From positions 806,001 through 870,000 of the forward strand of contig JADJSA010000001.1 of assembly GCA_016711925.1 (NCBI GenBank): a stretch of DNA of 64,000 bases, given 5' to 3'. The notes below the pieces were generated by a model that was given only the letters and a program-made list of their open reading frames with translations, did no database searches and was not told the origin of the DNA. This DNA comes from Candidatus Methylophosphatis haderslevensis (GTDB taxonomy: Bacteria; Pseudomonadota; Gammaproteobacteria; Burkholderiales; Rhodocyclaceae). Of this stretch, positions 38,519-47,686 are shown in pieces; position 1 is the first letter of the stretch; every line of letters starts with the position of its first letter. A program made the translations under genes and the position numbers.

Positions 38519-39694
38519 TCAGCGCGCGATCGTAACCAGGCTGCTGACCGTGAAGATCGACGACGTGAGTATATTGAGGAACTTCTGCAACTCGGCGGCC
38601 GGCGCGTTGGCAATGTAAAGCACGTCCTTGTTGCGCACCGGGAAGTTCTGCGCCACGAGGAACGTGGCCGGATTCTTGAGATCAGCACGGTACACCACCG
38701 GCACCTTGCCCTCGGGCGTGCGCGGCAGATCTTTGCCTTCGTCCGGAAGCGAGGAGGGATCCTCGAAACGAAACACGAAAACGCCCATCGCATCGGCGCG
38801 CGAATCCTGCAATCCGCCAACACGGCCAAGTGCCTGCGCCAGCGTGATTCCCTGCGCCTCGAAGTTGATTTCCTCGTTCTTGTTCGAAGCACCCAGCGCG
38901 GTGAAGCTGTTGGGCTGGAACAACGCCGTCACCACATCCCCCGGCTGCAGCAAGATGTTCTGTTTCGGATCCTGGATGATCGCGTCTAGCGGCATCGATT
39001 CGACCTTGCCGCCGCGACTGAGTTGGATGGTGATCTTGCCCACCGGCTGGCGCATCCCTCCCGTTGATGCCAGCGCATCCAGCAACCGCTCGCCCTTGGC
39101 AGTCAGCGGCATGCGCACGCTCTGGGTAACCTCACCCACCACGGTCACGTTAGATGTGGCATTGCGAGTCACGCGCACCATCACCTGCGGCTGGTTAGCC
39201 TTGCCGGCAAGGCGCTTGACGATCTCCGCCTCGATCTGATGCGGCGATCTCTCGGCCGCCGTCACCATTCCGGCGAACGGCACGTTGATAGTGCCGCCCG
39301 CCGTCACCATCTGCTCCGGGAACGATGTCACGCGCGAAGTGCCCGAGCCGAGTCGCGGATCGACCCCCGTCGCTCCAAAAAGCGTGGCCGGCGGCGCCTC
39401 CCAGATCGATACTTCAAGCACGTCGCCGGCGCCGATCAAATGGCCCGACACTCTGCCTTCCCCGAACAGATCGCCGAATCGATTGCGCTTGCCCGAGGCC
39501 ATCACGCGGCGCGCCTGCGCGTCATCAATATCGACAACCGGGATAGGTGATGCGACTGCCGCATTCTGCTCGACGACCTGCGCGCGACTAGGGCCGGAAG
39601 TCGGAATAGAGGCCGGCGGACTCGCGCAGCCAGCCAGAATCGATTGCAGCGTCACGGCAATGCCGACCCACCGCATAATTAGATTGCTTTTCAT
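38519..39694 (-). CDS. Outer-membrane polysaccharide export lipoprotein (Wza/KpsD, OPX)
   Basis: A 391-residue OPX protein. The signal peptide ends in the lipobox SILAGCASPP, so Cys23 is lipidated. The Poly_export domain follows (LIGAGDVLEVSIWEAPPATL; GTINVPFAGMVTAAERSPHQ), then SLBB-type repeats (NVTVVGEVTQSVRMPLTAKG; NILLQPGDVVTALFQPNSFT) and a hydrophobic C-terminal helix (LNILTSSIFTVSSLVTIAR) that would span the outer membrane as in Wza. It is shorter than E. coli KpsD (about 558) and close to Wza (379). The ATG at 39694 is chosen because AAGGGA is at normal distance. It completes the KpsE-KpsM-KpsT export route. Confidence 0.9.
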   Translation of the reverse strand: MKSNLIMRWVGIAVTLQSILAGCASPPASIPTSGPSRAQVVEQNAAVASPIPVVDIDDAQARRVMASGKRNRFGDLFGEGRVSGHLIGAGDVLEVSIWEAPPATLFGATGVDPRLGSGTSRVTSFPEQMVTAGGTINVPFAGMVTAAERSPHQIEAEIVKRLAGKANQPQVMVRVTRNATSNVTVVGEVTQSVRMPLTAKGERLLDALASTGGMRQPVGKITIQLSRGGKVESMPLDAIIQDPKQNILLQPGDVVTALFQPNSFTALGASNKNEEINFEAQGITLAQALGRVGGLQDSRADAMGVFVFRFEDPSSLPDEGKDLPRTPEGKVPVVYRADLKNPATFLVAQNFPVRNKDVLYIANAPAAELQKFLNILTSSIFTVSSLVTIAR

Positions 39695-39696
39695 GA

Positions 39697-39930
39697 TCAT
39701 TCCCTTGTTGAGCCAACGGCGACATTGGCGGCCATCGCCTGCCACTGTTCTTGATGCGCTACTACGGCAGTGCCGACAATGCCGACCACTATTCCGCCCG
39801 GCAGGTTGGCGAGTGCTCTCGCAGTCTTCCATTTGCAGCCTGCGGCGAGAGCTACCGCGAACGTCGCGCTGACGGTATCGCCCGCGCCAGTCACATCGAA
39901 CACCGCGCGCCCCGCCGGCTCGTTACGCGC
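39697..39930 (-). pseudogene. PfkB-type sugar kinase, C-terminal fragment
   Basis: The sequence RAVFDVTGAGDTVSATFAVA, then LAAGCKWKTARALANLPGGI and VVGIVGTAVVAHQEQWQAM, is the ATP-binding end of a PfkB/ribokinase-family kinase, closest in pattern to the HldE/RfaE heptose kinase domain (DVTGAGDTV). Upstream (beyond about 39930) no matching N-terminus or start is seen; the DNA there is AT-richer. A short protein could start at an ATG near 39903. It is probably the residue of a deleted hldE-like gene between the FkbM and OPX genes. Confidence 0.75.
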
Positions 39931-40195
39931 AACATTGCCTGACCTGGCCGCTCCTCGACACCATCAAACTTCACAACCGAAACCAGTGCCTCGGGCGAAT
40001 TGCGGTCTTCCTTGCGTAAGCAGTACCAATGGAGTATCACTTCGGTCCAACAGTAGGCGTGCTTACCCAAACTTCGCCAGATCCGCGTTCATGATTCGAA
40101 CTTGCACCTTCAATTCAAGTGCTCCGTGCAAAATTGAATTGTTTCCAAAAGAACGGCAAATGCGTAGTCCGATCTCCAACCGATGAACCCATTGA
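39931..40195. other. AT-richer non-coding stretch
   Basis: No complete gene. It may include more decayed kinase sequence, but nothing aligns clearly by eye. Confidence 0.3.
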
Positions 40196-40275
40196 TCCGC
40201 CAAGCCTGCAGCCCGCAGAGTTGTTCCATACCAGCTTCTCGACTACGTCACTTCCCGAATTTAGGCGACGAAATA
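40196..40275 (-). pseudogene. Fragment of methyltransferase 3' end (duplicate of 41968 region)
   Basis: The DNA cgccaagcctgca...agttgttcca, then accagcttctcgactac, matches the end of the methyltransferase gene at about 41980-42040 (cgccaagcctgca...agttgttcca, accagtttctcgactac) with few differences. Translated leftward it reads DVVEKLVWNN, against NVVEKLVWNNYPGLQAW in the intact gene. Beyond this the two diverge. It is a leftover of a duplicated copy. Confidence 0.75.
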
Positions 40276-40281
40276 GCGAAT

Positions 40282-41493
40282 TCACCCCATTCTCGCGACA
40301 CGCATTCTTCTCATCTTAAGGGATGAGGCTGAGTCGCTTGCCCTCAACACAAACTCAAACTTGCATAGATCCCGATAGACCGGGATCTCCATCGACATCT
40401 GTCCTTCCCGCAAATCCGCGTCCGCAACCTTATAACCAAACCTCTCACAAACTTCCAACTTGAATTCACCAGTGACTTCCCCATCAAACGTGACACAGTA
40501 ATTTCCGCGAGGCAGAAACCAATACGGGCCGTAGAAAAGGACGGCGCCCTTAGCCTCGGTACACTTCAAATGCAGCACTCCGTCTCGCAACGCGCCGACT
40601 ACGATATTGAAATCTGCTGGATATAGATCGAAGAAATTCCTTTGGGTGCCGCCATCCTCGACGACGTTAGGTCTCCCAGCAACAAAATAACCGCCGTTGC
40701 GAGTAAACCCGTCCAAATCGACCGCAGTGAGTGAAACCCCGTTGATGACATACAAGGTCCACCCCAACGACTCCGCATACTCGAACACATCTGCCTCAAT
40801 CCCGCTATCCGAAGCCAGCTTCTCAAACATGACTATGCAGTGGGGGGATCTCGCCATAATTCGCTTCATGCCACGTAGCGCGTGCAACTCATGGCCCTCC
40901 ACGTCTAGTTTCAACATATCGCAAACGAAATCCGCGGGAAAGAAATCGTCGAGCTTTCGCAAAGTAACCGTCTCATCTTTTGATTGCTGCCCGGGTCCTC
41001 CCAACGTTGCGCCACCGGCATGGTCGCGGGGAATTGACAGTATCGCCTCGCCATCGTGATCCGAAACCGCATGCGAGTGAATTGAGATGATTCGGCCATA
41101 ACCATTTAAGATAACGGATCGAGAGAATAGATTGCGGATTCTCGGTATGGGCTCAAAAGCATTGATGGAACCATTTCCAAGAAAAGCCGCCAAGCGGAGC
41201 GAGTACACACCAAGATTCGCACCAACATCAAGGAAGGACATCCCAGGTTTTCTGAAAGATAGCAATACACTAAAGTACTCCTCCTCGTACCTGCCACCAT
41301 TGAGGAAAAGCATTGGGCCGCCAAAATCATCCGTATTGACAATGATTGGCGTCTCGTCGACCAAATACGTAAGTGCCTCATTCCTCCCCAAATATACTGA
41401 AGTACGGTTCTTAATGAACTCAACATCACTGATCAAGCGATCAAGTTTCTTGTTCAACTCTTCTTGCCACAAGCCAAGATCAGGTTCCATCAT
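40282..41493 (-). CDS. FkbM-family methyltransferase
   Basis: A 403-residue protein. After a coiled N-terminus (LNKKLDRLISDVEFIKNRTS) comes the FkbM SAM domain: MSFLDVGANLGVYSLRLAAF, INAFEPIPRIRNLF, VTLRKLDDFF and CDMLKLDVEGHELHALRGMK. FkbM enzymes O-methylate sugars or polyketides. The last 150 residues form an extra beta-rich domain (FYGPYWFLPRGNYCVTFDGE) not needed for catalysis. GGAG precedes the ATG at 41493. The gene is clearly less GC-rich than the flanking capsule genes and sits between two gene fragments, indicating transfer or replacement. It probably methylates the capsule polymer. Confidence 0.87.
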   Translation of the reverse strand: MMEPDLGLWQEELNKKLDRLISDVEFIKNRTSVYLGRNEALTYLVDETPIIVNTDDFGGPMLFLNGGRYEEEYFSVLLSFRKPGMSFLDVGANLGVYSLRLAAFLGNGSINAFEPIPRIRNLFSRSVILNGYGRIISIHSHAVSDHDGEAILSIPRDHAGGATLGGPGQQSKDETVTLRKLDDFFPADFVCDMLKLDVEGHELHALRGMKRIMARSPHCIVMFEKLASDSGIEADVFEYAESLGWTLYVINGVSLTAVDLDGFTRNGGYFVAGRPNVVEDGGTQRNFFDLYPADFNIVVGALRDGVLHLKCTEAKGAVLFYGPYWFLPRGNYCVTFDGEVTGEFKLEVCERFGYKVADADLREGQMSMEIPVYRDLCKFEFVLRASDSASSLKMRRMRVARMG

Positions 41494-41559
41494 GAATCTC
41501 CAGTCAATTATCGAGCATGACGTTCTTTTGGCATGTTGAGATCAGGCGGCAATCCTCTG

Positions 41560-41850
41560 CGGTTCCGGCGGATTGTCGGCTTCCGGAATCACGCTATCCC
41601 GGATTTCCGCGCCATATCTGGAAATCCTTGCGACCGCCGCGAAGGTCAATCCTCAGCGAGTCCACCGACAAAGCGGGTGGACTGCTTCGATGAGTCATCG
41701 CAAAGTCAATCCGGCCGCGTGGATACCTTGGCGCAAGCGCATTCAGTCCAGAGGTCATCATCAGCAAATCGCCGATACCGTCCGTTTCCCGCGCAACCAG
41801 AACGTGCCGCTCGTCGTCGCCTCTCGTCAGGAGGAAACCGCGCGTGCTTG
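41560..41850 (-). pseudogene. GT9 glycosyltransferase fragment (duplicate of 42917 gene)
   Basis: Read leftward it gives DERHVLVARETDGIGDLLMM, then TSGLNALAPRYPRGRIDFAM, and stops soon after. The intact GT9 protein has TRPVLVTRAMGGIGDLLMMT and PGLNALALKHPGGRIDFAIP at the equivalent place. About 60 residues can be aligned; the long N-terminal domain and the catalytic C-terminus are absent. Together with the methyltransferase fragment at 40196 it marks a decayed second copy of the GT9-methyltransferase gene pair. Confidence 0.8.
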
Positions 41851-41967
41851 CCGGAACTCCACACCATCCGAGTTCATGTGTCGGCGTTGTACTGCCCTTT
41901 CACGCCAGCCACGCACGAACCAAATGCTTGCAAACGCCCGCCGATGCGTGGCCCAACTTCCAACTCG

Positions 41968-42735
41968 TCAGCCACAAATGCGCCAAGCCTGCAAACCCGG
42001 ATAGTTGTTCCACACCAGTTTCTCGACTACATTGAGGCGACGAGCCAATTGATTGAACGCCTCGGTGCTGTAGAGTGAAATATGGCCATTGGCCGGACCC
42101 AAGTACCACCAGTCCCTACCGCATGCGGATGGGTCATAGTGCGCTGTCTGGAACGCGAATACGCCCCTCGGCTTCAACGACTTCAGCGCGCGCGACAAGA
42201 TCGCTACCGGATCCGGCAGATGTTCAATCACCTCGCACGAGACAATCACGTCAAACTTTTCCACTGGCAACTCTGGAACGAACCATTCCTTGCCAAACTT
42301 GGGGGCAATGATATCGTGACCCCACACGTCCATTTGAAGCTGATCACGGGCCGATGCGACAAAGGTTCCCATGCCGGAGCCAAAATCAAGAACCTTGAGT
42401 TCCCATGGATTCCGCCCCAAGATTTTGTTTGCCATCAGGACGAGCCGGAGAGTCTGATTGACCCGTCCACCCCAGTCCGGATCCTGATTGTCCCAATAGG
42501 TCTCGTCGTACAGTACAGAATGATCTTGTTCGTCGAGTGCAGTCGCAAACAGGAATTCGCAGTCCTGGCACTCAAAATAGGGACAGTCCGAGACAAGGTC
42601 CGGAATCGGATGCCCAGTGAGCTTGGATTTCGGAAGGGCGAACTTTTCAACCGCACGACCGCCGCAAATCTTGCATGTCGCGCGCTCTTTGTGCGTGTTC
42701 GAAGCACCTTCAGCTTGTTCAATTGTTGGCTGCAT
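41968..42735 (-). CDS. Class I SAM methyltransferase with zinc-ribbon N-terminus
   Basis: A 255-residue protein of the Methyltransf_23 type found in sugar-modification clusters. Two CxxC pairs (Cys21/24 in ATCKICGG and Cys56/59 in YFECQDCEF) form a zinc ribbon. The SAM site is KVLDFGSGMGTFVASAR, then FDVIVSCEVIEHLPDPVAIL and RGVFAFQTAHYDPS. Related proteins methylate nucleotide-linked or polymer sugars. It has a GGAG site before ATG 42735 and follows the GT9 gene by 181 bp, in the lower-GC central part of the locus. Confidence 0.87.
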   Translation of the reverse strand: MQPTIEQAEGASNTHKERATCKICGGRAVEKFALPKSKLTGHPIPDLVSDCPYFECQDCEFLFATALDEQDHSVLYDETYWDNQDPDWGGRVNQTLRLVLMANKILGRNPWELKVLDFGSGMGTFVASARDQLQMDVWGHDIIAPKFGKEWFVPELPVEKFDVIVSCEVIEHLPDPVAILSRALKSLKPRGVFAFQTAHYDPSACGRDWWYLGPANGHISLYSTEAFNQLARRLNVVEKLVWNNYPGLQAWRICG

Positions 42736-42916
42736 CTCAAGTTGCTCCTCAAGTTTGCGAGTTCGGATTCATTTGCGCCGACAACTGTCACAGACACTCG
42801 CTACGATTTGGACGAGCCTCCTGTCGATTCGTGTTCGCCCCACTAACTTCACAGCCTGTCCGCCGTGCGTCATGGGAATTCTTCGATCGAAGGTCTCGGG
42901 TGACCTCATCCACGCG

Positions 42917-44866
42917 TCACTCCCGACCATAAAGCGCCCAAGACTTCAGTCGCTCGTATGGTCGCGGTTCACTTGGCAATCGATCGCAGTCGAGTGCACT
43001 GATAACATCGTCGATCTGAATTGAACGGAAGCAGATACTCTCTCGCCCGTTTGTCAGGTGACAAGGCTTCTGTTCATACCGCCAGCACGGATAGCAGGGG
43101 AACTCGGCCTTTCGCGGTGCCAATAGATGTACATTGGGATAGTCCCGTACCCGAAGACGACCGCTGACCGCTCCGAAGACAACGACCGTTCGTATGCGCA
43201 AGGCCGCGGAGAAGTGTAGGAAAGACGAGTCAAGCACAACGAGTCGGTGGCACTGCTCTGCAAGCGCGATACTGTTGCGAATCGGCTGCCGGATTTTGAT
43301 TACATTCTTAAAATCGTAACCTGGGAAGTCCTCATGGTGGAACACCAATACTAGGCGCGTTTGCGCCAACCGTTCGACTAACGCCTCCATGTAGGGCCAG
43401 TTTCGATAGCTGTCCGCAGCGAACGGCTGAACTCCGACTACGGGCAGTCCTTCAGGGTTCAGACTCCTTACAAAGTTCTTTGCCCATTGCCTTTCGGGTT
43501 CGGTCACGCTGTACTCGGGCAGAAATCCTGTCGTGCGCCTTAGGCGGCGTTTTGAAATGCCCATCGCGCGTGCGAAAATTTCAATTCGGTTCTTTCGAAC
43601 GTTCGGATACTGCCGTGCCTCCACTCGGCCCGCTGGACAATCGGTAAGGTTGATCCAGCGCCGATATCGAGAAATATCGATTTCGTCCTCGTTGATGTCC
43701 AGCAATCGAACCGATTTCAAACCCTCGAAGATTGGGTGGAAAGACCTTGGAATTGCGAAATCGATTCTTCCGCCCGGATGCTTCAGCGCCAATGCATTCA
43801 ATCCGGGGGTCATCATGAGAAGATCCCCAATACCCCCCATTGCCCGAGTTACGAGTACAGGCCGTGTGTCTGCGCCCCATTTGAATCCAACCAGCGGAAT
43901 CCCGGCCGATCGACGCCCCCCCTGCATGGTTTCAGTCAACCGCGACCCACCCCGGCCGCGAAAGCCGGCAATGTCCAAAAGATACAGACTGACAAAATGT
44001 AGCCAACGTAAAGGTTGATCGATTCCCAACAAGCGGAGCGGCCTAACGCTTCCGACAATCCGCGCCAGATTGCCGATCAAAAATGGGAGCCGGTACCCAA
44101 GAGACACCTCCCTATGCACCAGAGCGCGCGCCACACCCCGGTAGGTCTTTACGATCTGGGATACGAAAGCATCCCTCAGTGCCGCGTTGGCATGCAGGCT
44201 CGCAACGCCTTTCCAGAGCACCAACCGATACTCACTCAGATGATTATTGGCTGCCAGAATGTACATGAGCTTTTGGTAAAGCTTGGGCATCTCGCGCCGA
44301 CTCGGCAGCAAATACGGACGATGCACCAGCCGCAGCGCCACTTTGGCCGCCTTGTCTCGGCGACCAACAAGTGCGTCAAGATACGCAGCATGCACTGTCA
44401 GCGATTGCGCGATCCCCGGGAACTTGGTTACTCCGGTTCGAAATCCGATTCCCACGACCTCGCGTGCCTCCGGCAAGTAGTTGAACTCGGTCAGCGTCGC
44501 GGTAAGCGCATCGATCCCCTTGAACCACTCCTCCAAATAGGAGATGTGTGAGTCACCAAGGTTCGTGACCATTTCGACCACTTGTGAAACGAAATGCCTA
44601 GCCTTCTCGAAATCTACCTTGGCAAGGTCAGTCAAATACACGCTGAAGTGGCGACACACCGAATAGAAGACGTAGCGGTCGCGCAGCGCATCGCACCGTT
44701 CGTCGGGTCCGAGATTGAGCCAGGCGTGGAAAACCGGCGCATGATGGTTTTCAAACGCAATGCTGCGCAGGTTCAACGCAACGGTCGACTCATGGGTTTC
44801 GGCAAGCAACTCCGACCGATGCGCGATGTGCATCTGTTGTTGGGCCTTGGCAAGCGTAATCGTCAT
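42917..44866 (-). CDS. Long GT9-family glycosyltransferase with N-terminal helical domain
   Basis: A 649-residue protein. Residues from about 335 are a heptosyltransferase-like GT9 domain: PVLVTRAMGGIGDLLMMTPG, LPVVGVQPFAADSYRNWPYM and VVLDSSFLHFSAALRIRTVV, followed by a cysteine-containing loop (EFPCYPCWRYEQKPCHL) also known in GT9 proteins of capsule loci. The first 330 residues are mostly helical and match no domain I recognise; typical GT9 enzymes are about 350 residues in all. The start is 5 bp after the kpsT stop, so it is co-translated with the exporter. The sugar donor is unknown, perhaps ADP-heptose. Confidence 0.85.
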   Translation of the reverse strand: MTITLAKAQQQMHIAHRSELLAETHESTVALNLRSIAFENHHAPVFHAWLNLGPDERCDALRDRYVFYSVCRHFSVYLTDLAKVDFEKARHFVSQVVEMVTNLGDSHISYLEEWFKGIDALTATLTEFNYLPEAREVVGIGFRTGVTKFPGIAQSLTVHAAYLDALVGRRDKAAKVALRLVHRPYLLPSRREMPKLYQKLMYILAANNHLSEYRLVLWKGVASLHANAALRDAFVSQIVKTYRGVARALVHREVSLGYRLPFLIGNLARIVGSVRPLRLLGIDQPLRWLHFVSLYLLDIAGFRGRGGSRLTETMQGGRRSAGIPLVGFKWGADTRPVLVTRAMGGIGDLLMMTPGLNALALKHPGGRIDFAIPRSFHPIFEGLKSVRLLDINEDEIDISRYRRWINLTDCPAGRVEARQYPNVRKNRIEIFARAMGISKRRLRRTTGFLPEYSVTEPERQWAKNFVRSLNPEGLPVVGVQPFAADSYRNWPYMEALVERLAQTRLVLVFHHEDFPGYDFKNVIKIRQPIRNSIALAEQCHRLVVLDSSFLHFSAALRIRTVVVFGAVSGRLRVRDYPNVHLLAPRKAEFPCYPCWRYEQKPCHLTNGRESICFRSIQIDDVISALDCDRLPSEPRPYERLKSWALYGRE

Positions 44867-44871
44867 CTCAT

Positions 44872-45537
44872 CTACCCCGCCATGTGCAGGACATCATTCA
44901 TGTAGAAATCGAAAGCTTCGGAGACATCATCGAAACAGGTCAGGTGTCCCTGATCCAGCACCGCGGCGCGCGTGCAGTAGGTGCGTATGAAGCTCGGGTC
45001 GTGCGAGACGATGACAAAGGCACGGTCCTTTCGTGTCTCGAACAGTTCGTACGTACATCTCTCGTGAAAGCGGGCATCGCCGACCGCAATGACCTCGTCG
45101 ATCAGATAGCAGTCGAATTCGATTGCCAGCGACAGGGCGAATGCCAGACGTGCCTGCATTCCGCTGGAATAGGTCTTGACCGGCTCGCGAAAGTAGTCGC
45201 CCAGATCGGCAAACTCCTCGACGAAGCCGCGTATCGCCGCGTGGTCGACATTGTAGACGCGGGAAATGAATCGGAGGTTGTCCAGTCCGGTCAGGCTGCC
45301 CTGGAAGCCACCCGAGAACGCGAGAGGCCACGACACGCTCATCGTCCTTTGAATCTCGCCGGAGTCCGGATACTCCTGGCCGCTTATCAGTCGGATCAGG
45401 GTCGACTTGCCCGAGCCGTTCTTGCCCAAAATACCCAGACGCTCGCCCGGAATGACGCTAAAGCTGACATGGTCGAGCACGGTGTGCGTCCCCGTTCTGG
45501 ACTTGTAGCGCTTAACAATATCTCGCAGCAAGATCAC
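44872..45537 (-). CDS. kpsT: Capsule ABC exporter ATPase
   Basis: A 221-residue ABC ATPase of the polysaccharide-export type. Walker A is GILGKNGSGKSTLIRL (about 36-50), the signature is YSSGMQARLAFALSLAIEFD, and Walker B is CYLIDEVIAVGDARF with the typical VGD. Length matches E. coli KpsT (219). It powers export of the lipid-linked capsule through KpsM. It is 12 bp downstream of kpsM and 5 bp upstream of the GT9 gene. Confidence 0.94.
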   Translation of the reverse strand: MILLRDIVKRYKSRTGTHTVLDHVSFSVIPGERLGILGKNGSGKSTLIRLISGQEYPDSGEIQRTMSVSWPLAFSGGFQGSLTGLDNLRFISRVYNVDHAAIRGFVEEFADLGDYFREPVKTYSSGMQARLAFALSLAIEFDCYLIDEVIAVGDARFHERCTYELFETRKDRAFVIVSHDPSFIRTYCTRAAVLDQGHLTCFDDVSEAFDFYMNDVLHMAG

Positions 45538-45549
45538 CGTTGCCCCCGT

Positions 45550-46353
45550 TCAAGTCAGCATCTTCATGCGTCGATCGGCCATGAGCAGCAGTGCGACCAG
45601 AGTCATTACGAGACACACCAGGAGAATGTAGGCCACATCGAAGTGGAATCGGGCGGAGTTTCCCCAATAGCCCGCACGCATCATCTCGACCGGATGCACC
45701 ATCGGCACCCACATTACCGCGCGTTGGAATCCGCTGGGCAACCAGTCAACCATAAAGAAGGTGCCACTGACGGCCAGCAGAAAATAACCTGTCGGATGCC
45801 AAATCCGCTCGACCATATCAGTGTACTCACTAAGACACCCGAGTATCGTACCGAGCCCGACGCTGAACCAGGCCATGAATAGCCAGCCCGCCACAAGCCA
45901 CGCCATGTCGCGCGGCACGCTCATCAGGTCGAGCCCGACCATCGTCGCAACCAGCAGAATGAATGCCGCACTCACGCCCGCCACCTCAAGTGTCATTCGG
46001 GCGATGAAGATATCCTGAATCTTGACCGACCGATGATGCAGCAGGCTGCGATTGGGTTCGACCGACTTTATGCCGCGAGATGAGCAATTGCGCCACAACA
46101 GCAGACTCGAGTAACCGATAACGATGAAGGGCGTCACCTCCACGCGGAAACCATGCACCCGATGCAAGAGATTCCACAGGATCACGACGCCCACAGAAAA
46201 GATGATCGGCTCCAGCAAGAGCCAGAGAAATCCGATGTTGTGACGCCCGTATCGAGTGATGATCTCGCGCATCAACAGCGCGCCGACGACGCGTCGCTGG
46301 ACGTTCAGCCCGCGCCAAAACGGCGAATTGGTGGAGCGCATATCGCCGCTCAT
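45550..46353 (-). CDS. kpsM: Capsule ABC exporter permease
   Basis: A 267-residue ABC-2 permease with six predicted membrane helices. It has the KpsM N-terminal pattern VVGALLMREIITRYGRHNIG and FLWLLLEPIIFSVGVVILW, and the internal HHRSVKIQDIFIAR. I placed the start at ATG 46353, directly after the kpsE stop at 46355; the open frame extends upstream only into kpsE. It is paired with KpsT as the inner-membrane channel. Confidence 0.93.
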   Translation of the reverse strand: MSGDMRSTNSPFWRGLNVQRRVVGALLMREIITRYGRHNIGFLWLLLEPIIFSVGVVILWNLLHRVHGFRVEVTPFIVIGYSSLLLWRNCSSRGIKSVEPNRSLLHHRSVKIQDIFIARMTLEVAGVSAAFILLVATMVGLDLMSVPRDMAWLVAGWLFMAWFSVGLGTILGCLSEYTDMVERIWHPTGYFLLAVSGTFFMVDWLPSGFQRAVMWVPMVHPVEMMRAGYWGNSARFHFDVAYILLVCLVMTLVALLLMADRRMKMLT

Positions 46354-46354
46354 G

Positions 46355-47494
46355 TCATTCGTGGTGCTCGCGAATGCCGACCACCAGCAGCGTGAGGATT
46401 CCCCAAACGACCAGCGATACGATGAAAGTGACAAGCACGCTCTTCAGCCGTCTTGGCTCGATCGAAGCATCTGGCATGCTGGGTTGCACGATTCGTTCCA
46501 GATAAAGCTGTTTGCGCTGCGCTTCGTTGCGCGCCTGTTCGAGCGTGCTCATCGCGCTGGCGAGCATCTTGTCGGCGAATTCCTTTTCCAGCGCCAAGCG
46601 CTGGAATTCGGTTGCCTTGCTGGCCAGGGACTGGTTGCCGGCGCCGGCCACGCGCGTGGTCTCGGCGAGAATTTCGCTCGAAAGAAGCGCAGCGCGCTGC
46701 TTGAGCACCGGAAGCTGCGGATTGTCCTTGGCTAGCTTTTGAAGCTGGGCAATCTGCGACTTGGTGGAGATCAGTTCGTCCTGCAATTTGGCGATCTGCT
46801 GCAGCGGGATAGTCGACTGCCGTTCTGGATCGATGACGCCCTTGTCGTTACGGTAGCGTGCGAGCGCCACCGCCGCAGTCTTGGCCTTGCCCTGCACCTC
46901 CGTCACCTCCTGCGAGGCGAAGCGAATCAAATCCTGCCGCCCGCGTTCGTTGAGCTTGTTGACAAGTTCTTCCGCGAGTTCGAGCAGACGCCGGTTAATG
47001 GCGTAGGCCTGTTCGGCCGTGAATGCGCGAGTGGTCAATGTCGTGATCGAGGAGGCCGATTCGAGTTGTACGCTGACCTTCTTCTGGTAGTAGGGATGCA
47101 GCGCCTCAAAGCTTTCGTCCCAGTCCAGACCCGCAAAACGGCTGAACAGGTCGACAGAGCGGTCGGAAAATGCCTTTCTGATATCGAGTTCCTTGTCCAG
47201 CGCCTGCAGGGCATCTCGCGAGAGCATGAAGTCCTGAACCGTGTAGGAATCGTCCTGAGCACGGGCAAACCCTGCGCCCTTGAGGATCAATCCGAGCGGC
47301 GAGGCGGTGGACGGTTCGGGGCTGCGAATTACGAAGCGGGATTCCGAGACGAATACGTCGGAGGCGACCAACCCGAAATAGATGATCGCCAGTGCAGTAG
47401 GCAGCACGGTACTCGCCAAAAACAGGCGGTTCGTAAACAGGTCTTGCAGCACCTCCAATAGCGGCCGCGAGGCTTGGCGAATCTTCTCGATCAT
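46355..47494 (-). CDS. kpsE: Capsule export inner-membrane adaptor (PCP family)
   Basis: A 379-residue polysaccharide co-polymerase/adaptor (E. coli KpsE 382). One helix near the N-terminus (FLASTVLPTALAIIYFGLVA), a large periplasmic part with Wzz-like FVISES-type start (VFVSESRFVIRSPEP) and long coiled coils (IAKLQDELISTKSQIAQLQK), and one C-terminal helix (LVTFIVSLVVWGILTLLVVG). It links KpsMT to the outer-membrane OPX protein. ATG 47494 has GAGGG in front. It is 192 bp after the oxoamine synthase gene, a gap in which an internal promoter may lie. Confidence 0.92.
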   Translation of the reverse strand: MIEKIRQASRPLLEVLQDLFTNRLFLASTVLPTALAIIYFGLVASDVFVSESRFVIRSPEPSTASPLGLILKGAGFARAQDDSYTVQDFMLSRDALQALDKELDIRKAFSDRSVDLFSRFAGLDWDESFEALHPYYQKKVSVQLESASSITTLTTRAFTAEQAYAINRRLLELAEELVNKLNERGRQDLIRFASQEVTEVQGKAKTAAVALARYRNDKGVIDPERQSTIPLQQIAKLQDELISTKSQIAQLQKLAKDNPQLPVLKQRAALLSSEILAETTRVAGAGNQSLASKATEFQRLALEKEFADKMLASAMSTLEQARNEAQRKQLYLERIVQPSMPDASIEPRRLKSVLVTFIVSLVVWGILTLLVVGIREHHE

Positions 47495-47686
47495 GAAGCC
47501 CTCAATTGAATTTGTTTCGATCAAGCAAGCCACATATTCTACGCGAGCACATCATTCCTCGCGGCAGACAATCGTCCCGCCAAGTGTCGCTGACCAGCCG
47601 TGAGAACGGGTTCTGACCGCCGTAGCAGCGCGTCCGCTTTCGCATTGCCTGCAGTGTCCGGGCTGCGATCAGGATTCCTCGCCTTG

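Noticed and set aside
37316..38989. 557-residue plus-strand frame opposite the GT4 and OPX genes
   Set aside because: It spans two well-supported genes on the other strand and has no recognisable domain.
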